Shown one piece after another: positions 60,265 through 64,000 of a stretch of 64,000 nucleotides of DNA (the stretch's first letter is position 1; every line of letters starts with the position of its first letter). The stretch comes from Peribacillus sp044761665 (GTDB lineage Bacteria > Bacillota > Bacilli > Bacillales > DSM-1321). The notes beneath the pieces were generated by a model. The model was not told the DNA's origin and searched no databases. It worked only from the letters and a program-made list of their open reading frames with translations. Location: NCBI RefSeq assembly GCF_044761665.1, contig NZ_JBIWCW010000005.1, positions 62,001 to 126,000 on the forward strand. Direction: 5' to 3'. Made by a program: the position numbers and the translations under genes.

Positions 60265-60954
60265 TTATTCTCCTTTGAAACGATAGCCTATACCCCATAC
60301 ATTGACTATAAATTTCGGTTCGTTAGGTTCCGCTTCAATTTTCTCCCGAAGTCGGCTTAGATGGACTCGAATCGTATGTTTATCACCAATCCCTTCCCAA
60401 AACTTTTCGAGTAATTGCTCGTATGTAAAAACATATTTCGGATGTTCCGCGAATAATTGCAGTAAATCATACTCTTTCGGTGTAAGTGAGATGGGCTGCC
60501 CTTCTATAGATACTTCTCTTGTGGCTAAATCCAACGAGAGGCGTCCATAATCCAAGACCTTTCTCTTTAACTCCTGCTGAGAACTGGAGCGCCGTAATAC
60601 CGCCTTCACTCTTGCAACAATCTCTCCAGGCGAAGCGGTTTTGACTATATAATCATCTCCTCCAAGTGCAAGGCCTCGTATCTTGTCTACATCATCACTA
60701 AGTGCACTCAAAAAAATTATCGGGACATTGCTTTTCATACGAAGCTGCCTACATAACTCAAAACCATTTTGTCCCGGCATCATGATATCAAGGACAAGGC
60801 AATCGATTCTACATTGCTTTAACACGTCAAGCGCCTGAGTAGTATCATAAGCAAGTTTCACCTGAAAACCCTCATTCATTAAGAAATCCGTCAATAGTTC
60901 AACAATGCTATGGTCATCGTCCACAACTAAAACGGTATATACATCCTTCACCAA
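60265..60954 (-). CDS. OmpR-family response regulator
   Basis: A 229-residue regulator. The receiver has VVDDDHS (acidic triad), phospho-acceptor Asp56 in CLVLDIMMPGQ, and the Thr/Ser and Lys switch residues in FLSALSDDVDKIRG and YIVKTASP. The C-terminal winged helix ends TIRVHLSRLREKIEAEPNEP and FIVNVWGIGYRFKG. It is the first gene of the operon with the kinase. Two TGTGAT motifs 11 bp apart lie about 85 bp upstream and could be its autoregulatory site. ATTGGTGAAGGATG gives the start. Confidence 0.9.
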   Translation of the reverse strand: MVKDVYTVLVVDDDHSIVELLTDFLMNEGFQVKLAYDTTQALDVLKQCRIDCLVLDIMMPGQNGFELCRQLRMKSNVPIIFLSALSDDVDKIRGLALGGDDYIVKTASPGEIVARVKAVLRRSSSQQELKRKVLDYGRLSLDLATREVSIEGQPISLTPKEYDLLQLFAEHPKYVFTYEQLLEKFWEGIGDKHTIRVHLSRLREKIEAEPNEPKFIVNVWGIGYRFKGE

Positions 60955-61037
60955 TCTATTTCCCCTCTCTGATGGATCTTCCTTACAATTGATTTAATTT
61001 TATCACTTTTTTGAAAAAGGAAACGTTTTAGGATGGA

Positions 61038-61055
61038 TTGTGATTCTTTTGTGAT
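61038..61055. promoter_or_regulatory. TTGTGAT direct repeats, 11 bp apart
   Basis: TTGTGAT at 61038-61044 and again at 61049-61055, between the divergent response regulator and SHOCT genes. Period 11 suits OmpR-type regulators. Only two units are present. Confidence 0.4.
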
Positions 61056-61168
61056 GGTTTCATACCATTTTTTGAGATATGTAACGGTTATTCTTTAACT
61101 GTGAAACGAACTTCAACTATTGTAAGATTTCGTTCCACAATTTTAAATACTTCGAGGGGGATTTAATA

Positions 61169-61375
61169 ATGGGTGTTGAAGATCAAAGTTATTCATTTTT
61201 TCCATTTGGTGCCTTGTTCTGTCTAACACTATTTTGTTTTGTAGTCGTTCGCATATTCGCCATACGATCTCGTTATAAGGATTTCGATCCACTTACCCAT
61301 CTAAAAAAGCTGGTAAGTAAAGGGGAAATGACAGAGGCTGAATATCAAAGATTTAAAGAACTTCTTACTAAATAA
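61169..61375 (+). CDS. Small SHOCT-domain membrane protein
   Basis: A 68-residue protein. One membrane helix (about residues 12-32) is followed by a short C-terminal domain DFDPLTHLKKLVSKGEMTEAEYQRFKELLTK, which is a SHOCT-type segment (short C-terminal domain often found at the end of otherwise unrelated membrane proteins). It precedes the DJ-1 gene by 34 bp and may be co-transcribed. It is divergent from the two-component system. Start: GAGGGGG precedes the ATG. Function unknown. Confidence 0.82.
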   Translation: MGVEDQSYSFFPFGALFCLTLFCFVVVRIFAIRSRYKDFDPLTHLKKLVSKGEMTEAEYQRFKELLTK

Positions 61376-61409
61376 ACACATAGGAAATTAAATTTTGGAG
61401 GGAACATGT

Positions 61410-62414
61410 ATGCATATCCAAATTGCATTGTTTGATGGATTTGATTTGTTAGATGCTATTGCACCTTATGAAGTGTTTACTGCTGCTGAGATGTACTTTA
61501 AAGATGATTTAACCGTCACACTCGTTTCAGCAGAAGGGGAACGAATGGTGACAAGTGGAGTGAATGGTTTACAGATTCAAGCAAGTGGTAAACTGGACGT
61601 AACTCGTAAAGGAGTCATTCTTATTCCGGGAGCCTCCGGTTCTGTTCATGATACCGGAGCCGAATCGATACCGGTTAGACTACAGCAAGCATCTGAAACG
61701 AACTTAAGGCAATTATTAAAAGAGGCCATTGAAAACCCAGATATATTACTATCCACCGTTTGCGGCGGTTCCCTTATATTGGCCATGAGTGGCTTATTGG
61801 AAGGGCGGCATGCCGTTACCCATCACATGGGAGTAGGGGTTTTAAGTGCGACAAATGCGATTCCTGTTCATGCTCGAATTGTAGATGATGGGGATATTGT
61901 TACTGGCGGTGGCGTTACCTCTGGACTCGATGTTGCCCTTTACCTGGTTGAACGAGAATTAGGCCCCCTAATAGCCATTGCGGTGGAGCAGCTGTTTGAG
62001 TATGAACGTAGAGGTACGGTTTGGAGAAATGAAGGAAATGTCCCGAAAGAAGTCCAGCAGGAAAATCATATGGTAACGACAAGTAATGATTCCATTATCC
62101 CAACTGATTCAAGAGATGACTTCCAAGGCAAATGGGATACCACAATCTCCACTCCTATCGGAAGGCTTCCGGTTTTAATCAATTTAACGAATAAAAATGG
62201 ACATATCGTAGGGACCGCAAAGCAAGGAGATGATATTGTCTCTTTGGATCATCCAGTACTCGAAGCGAATCAACTGAAGTGGTCCATGAAGGTGTCTAAG
62301 CCCCTGCCTCTTACTTTAAAATTCAGTGTATCTATAGACGGAAACAAGATGATCGGTGAAGCAAAGGCAGGAATGTTGCCTTCATCAAAGTTAGTTGGGC
62401 ATCGAATTACATGA
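61410..62414 (+). CDS. DJ-1/PfpI protein fused to a lipocalin-like C-terminal domain
   Basis: A 334-residue two-domain protein. Residues 1-200 are a DJ-1/PfpI (ThiJ, isonitrile hydratase-like) domain: FDLLDAIAPYEVF holds the acidic Glu21, and the nucleophile Cys118 lies in LSTVCGGSLILAMSGLLEG. After a linker, residues 240-334 form a beta-rich domain (GKWDTTISTPIGRLPVLINL and repeats of short G-x-x-x strands) that I read as lipocalin- or polyketide-cyclase-like. The TTG at 61395 is upstream; the ATG at 61410, 8 bases after GGAGG, is the natural start. Monocistronic or with SHOCT gene. Substrate unknown. Confidence 0.8.
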   Translation: MHIQIALFDGFDLLDAIAPYEVFTAAEMYFKDDLTVTLVSAEGERMVTSGVNGLQIQASGKLDVTRKGVILIPGASGSVHDTGAESIPVRLQQASETNLRQLLKEAIENPDILLSTVCGGSLILAMSGLLEGRHAVTHHMGVGVLSATNAIPVHARIVDDGDIVTGGGVTSGLDVALYLVERELGPLIAIAVEQLFEYERRGTVWRNEGNVPKEVQQENHMVTTSNDSIIPTDSRDDFQGKWDTTISTPIGRLPVLINLTNKNGHIVGTAKQGDDIVSLDHPVLEANQLKWSMKVSKPLPLTLKFSVSIDGNKMIGEAKAGMLPSSKLVGHRIT

Positions 62415-62483
62415 TATGAGGCAACTCAATCTATAAATTGTCAAAAACAGATTCCAAATTTTAGATTGCTCTACAAATAAGTA

Positions 62484-62521
62484 AACGACTTAAGATCTAG
62501 AAATTCAGAACTTAAGTCGTT
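62484..62521. terminator. Terminator after the DJ-1 fusion gene
   Basis: ACGACTTAAG and CTTAAGTCGT form a 10-bp perfect stem with a loop of about 15 bases. It serves the converging DJ-1 and vmlR genes; there is no strong T-run. Confidence 0.6.
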
Positions 62522-62637
62522 ATCTAAATCATCACCAGTCCCACATTATTTCTACTTCGGGAGTCGCTTTTATTACTGATGGATTTTTCAACATGAATTG
62601 GTATTCTAGATGGTTTAACGATTTAACTACTGTCTAC

Positions 62638-64000
62638 TCATATTAGCTCATTTATTTGTTTCGTCAACTCGTTAAATCTTAGGTCCAGCTCCGTGTACGC
62701 TTTGTCTTTAGGAGTCATGAAACTGAGTTTCCCCAACACTTCTTGCCTTTCATTTTCTAACTTTAATCGCTGTTCATCCTGACTATCTCTTTTTTGTGGC
62801 GCTTCCTGCCATTGCTTTTGGATGCGATTGTTTGAGATGACAAGTTGACTGCTCACTGTTTTATCAAGGAAATACCGATCATGCGAAACGACAAGCAACG
62901 TGCCATCATACTGCGCTAATGTATCTTCAAGCTGTTCGCGTGAAGGTAAGTCCAGATGATTCGTCGGCTCATCTAAGATAAGCGCATCTTTCTCTTCTAA
63001 AATATAGACCATCAGCTTGCACTTCACCCGCTCACCCATGCTCATTTTTCCAATCGGTTCTGTCCACTGGGAGGCCGTAAACCCTAAATGCTTCATTAAA
63101 TTCTGGACTTTTCCTCTCGCTTTGAATGTCTCTTTATAAAATAGCTGCGCAGGTGTTTGATTCAGAGGTAAATCGAACACTTCCTGCGTCAAGTAACCGA
63201 TATTGGCAGACGGTGACATCCATACATCACCTTCAGCCGTTTCCCTTCCACACATCACATTCAACAAGGTCGTCTTGCCACTACCATTTGGACCCATCAA
63301 TGCAACCTTCTCCCCATGTTGAATCGTAAAATTGACGTCTTTGAATAACATCCGTCCGTCAAACTCCTTGGTCAGGTTCTTCACTTCCAAAAAACGTTTT
63401 CCGACCTTATTATTCGGTTTTATAGAAAAATGCACAGTATATTCGGACTCAACACGTTCTACTTTAGCCTTTTCAAGTTCTTTTTCAAGACGCTTTCGCT
63501 TTGATTTTACTTGGGCATCCATCCGCTTTGCTTTTACACGATAATATTCTTTCTCTCCTTCCTGTTTCGTCGATTGAGCATGAGCCTTTTTTGACCAGGA
63601 AGTGAGCTCGTTCATTTGTCCTTCAATGTCTTCAATCATTCTCTGCTGTTTTTCATAGGCACGTTGCTGGGACTGTCTTTTCTGTTCACGCACCTCCATA
63701 TAACTAGAATAATTCCCCTTGTGCTCCAACACCTTTTTACTTTCAATGGCCCATATTTTTGTTGCAACCCTATCCAGGAAATAGCGATCGTGCGAAACCA
63801 AAATAATCGTCCCTTTGTATTTCTTGATCTGTTCGATAAGGAAGTCCGTACTTTGCTCATCAAGGTGATTCGTCGGTTCATCTAACAATAGAAGGTGGGC
63901 ATCGGTTGCAAACCCCTTTGCAAGTCGCACCTTCAATTTTTCTCCGCCGCTTAATTTTGAAAAGTTCCTGTTTGGTACATGCCACTTTTCTAATAAAGCA
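62638..64000 (-). CDS. vmlR: ABC-F ribosomal protection protein VmlR-like, 5' end outside window
   Basis: The last about 453 residues of an ABC-F ATPase; the frame is open to the window edge (ALLEKWHVPNRNFSKLSGGE at 63999). Two ATPase domains are visible: LLLLDEPTNHLDEQST and, after a charged linker (EKQQRMIEDIEGQMNEL, SWSKKAHAQSTKQEGEKEYY), a second with GPNGSGKTTLLNV and ALILDEPTNHLDLPSREQLE. The linker is the arm that reaches the ribosomal tunnel and removes virginiamycin M, lincosamides and pleuromutilins in B. subtilis VmlR, to which this is very similar. N-terminal Walker A and any leader attenuator are beyond the window. No membrane part, as for all ABC-F proteins. Confidence 0.93.
   Translation of the reverse strand, partial: ALLEKWHVPNRNFSKLSGGEKLKVRLAKGFATDAHLLLLDEPTNHLDEQSTDFLIEQIKKYKGTIILVSHDRYFLDRVATKIWAIESKKVLEHKGNYSSYMEVREQKRQSQQRAYEKQQRMIEDIEGQMNELTSWSKKAHAQSTKQEGEKEYYRVKAKRMDAQVKSKRKRLEKELEKAKVERVESEYTVHFSIKPNNKVGKRFLEVKNLTKEFDGRMLFKDVNFTIQHGEKVALMGPNGSGKTTLLNVMCGRETAEGDVWMSPSANIGYLTQEVFDLPLNQTPAQLFYKETFKARGKVQNLMKHLGFTASQWTEPIGKMSMGERVKCKLMVYILEEKDALILDEPTNHLDLPSREQLEDTLAQYDGTLLVVSHDRYFLDKTVSSQLVISNNRIQKQWQEAPQKRDSQDEQRLKLENERQEVLGKLSFMTPKDKAYTELDLRFNELTKQINELI

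Overview
The window looks like chromosomal DNA of an endospore-forming Bacillaceae bacterium. It is AT-rich, has strong GGAGG-type ribosome binding sites and many GTG/TTG starts, and carries close relatives of Bacillus genes: swrC, glcU-gdh, yoxD, yodF, vmlR, a PerR-controlled catalase and a LysM-GH18 spore-lysin type protein. A Peribacillus (Bacillus simplex group) or related species is my guess from gene content. I could not test it. No rRNA, tRNA, CRISPR array, complete prophage or complete insertion sequence was seen.

Layout. 0-6 kb: a lone phage-type holin, a GntR-ABC exporter operon whose ATPase gene has lost its Walker A region, a MarR-DoxX pair with a perfect 34-bp operator palindrome, and a decayed patch (recombinase and DUF2332 remnants). 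6-13 kb: an aminotransferase, a CPBP protease, a Bmr-like efflux pump, a C45 acyltransferase, and an LXG toxin remnant with its putative immunity gene. 12.5-22.8 kb: an RND exporter with divergent TetR, a GntP-like transporter, a TetR-MFS pair sharing an operator, a thioredoxin-like protein and glcU-gdh. 23-31.3 kb: a two-component system feeding an ABC exporter, an IS3 scar, a TetR-SDR pair sharing an operator, and an uncharacterised protein with a PD-(D/E)XK-like motif.

31-50 kb: a secreted propeller-like protein, two amino acid permeases (one behind a glycine riboswitch), a DUF3311-symporter pair, and a PTS operon in the same order as chbBCA-F-G with a divergent GntR/UTRA regulator. Then come a NERD protein, aldehyde dehydrogenase-DUF779, MarR-rhodanese, SelO and LysM-GH18. 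50-64 kb: a DinB protein, catalase, two SDRs, a P450, a 3-hydroxyacyl-CoA dehydrogenase, a GC-rich 186-bp tandem repeat array interrupted by 98 Ns, a second two-component system, a SHOCT protein, a DJ-1/PfpI fusion and the vmlR-like ABC-F gene, cut by the window edge.

How it works together. Most of the window is accessory metabolism and defence arranged as small regulator-plus-target modules, many with visible operators: export of toxic compounds (SwrC, two MFS pumps, ABC systems, VmlR), redox and electrophile handling (DoxX, catalase, SDRs, rhodanese), and uptake of amino acids, monocarboxylates, glucose and probably chitobiose. The best leads are the glycine riboswitch that reads as an OFF switch for a CycA-type permease, the 11-bp-phased response-regulator repeats at the ABC promoter, the four ATCGGTC motifs at exact 21-bp spacing, the repeat array flanked by two copies of one terminator hairpin, and the frameshifted LXG toxin. 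I found no clearly new multi-gene system.
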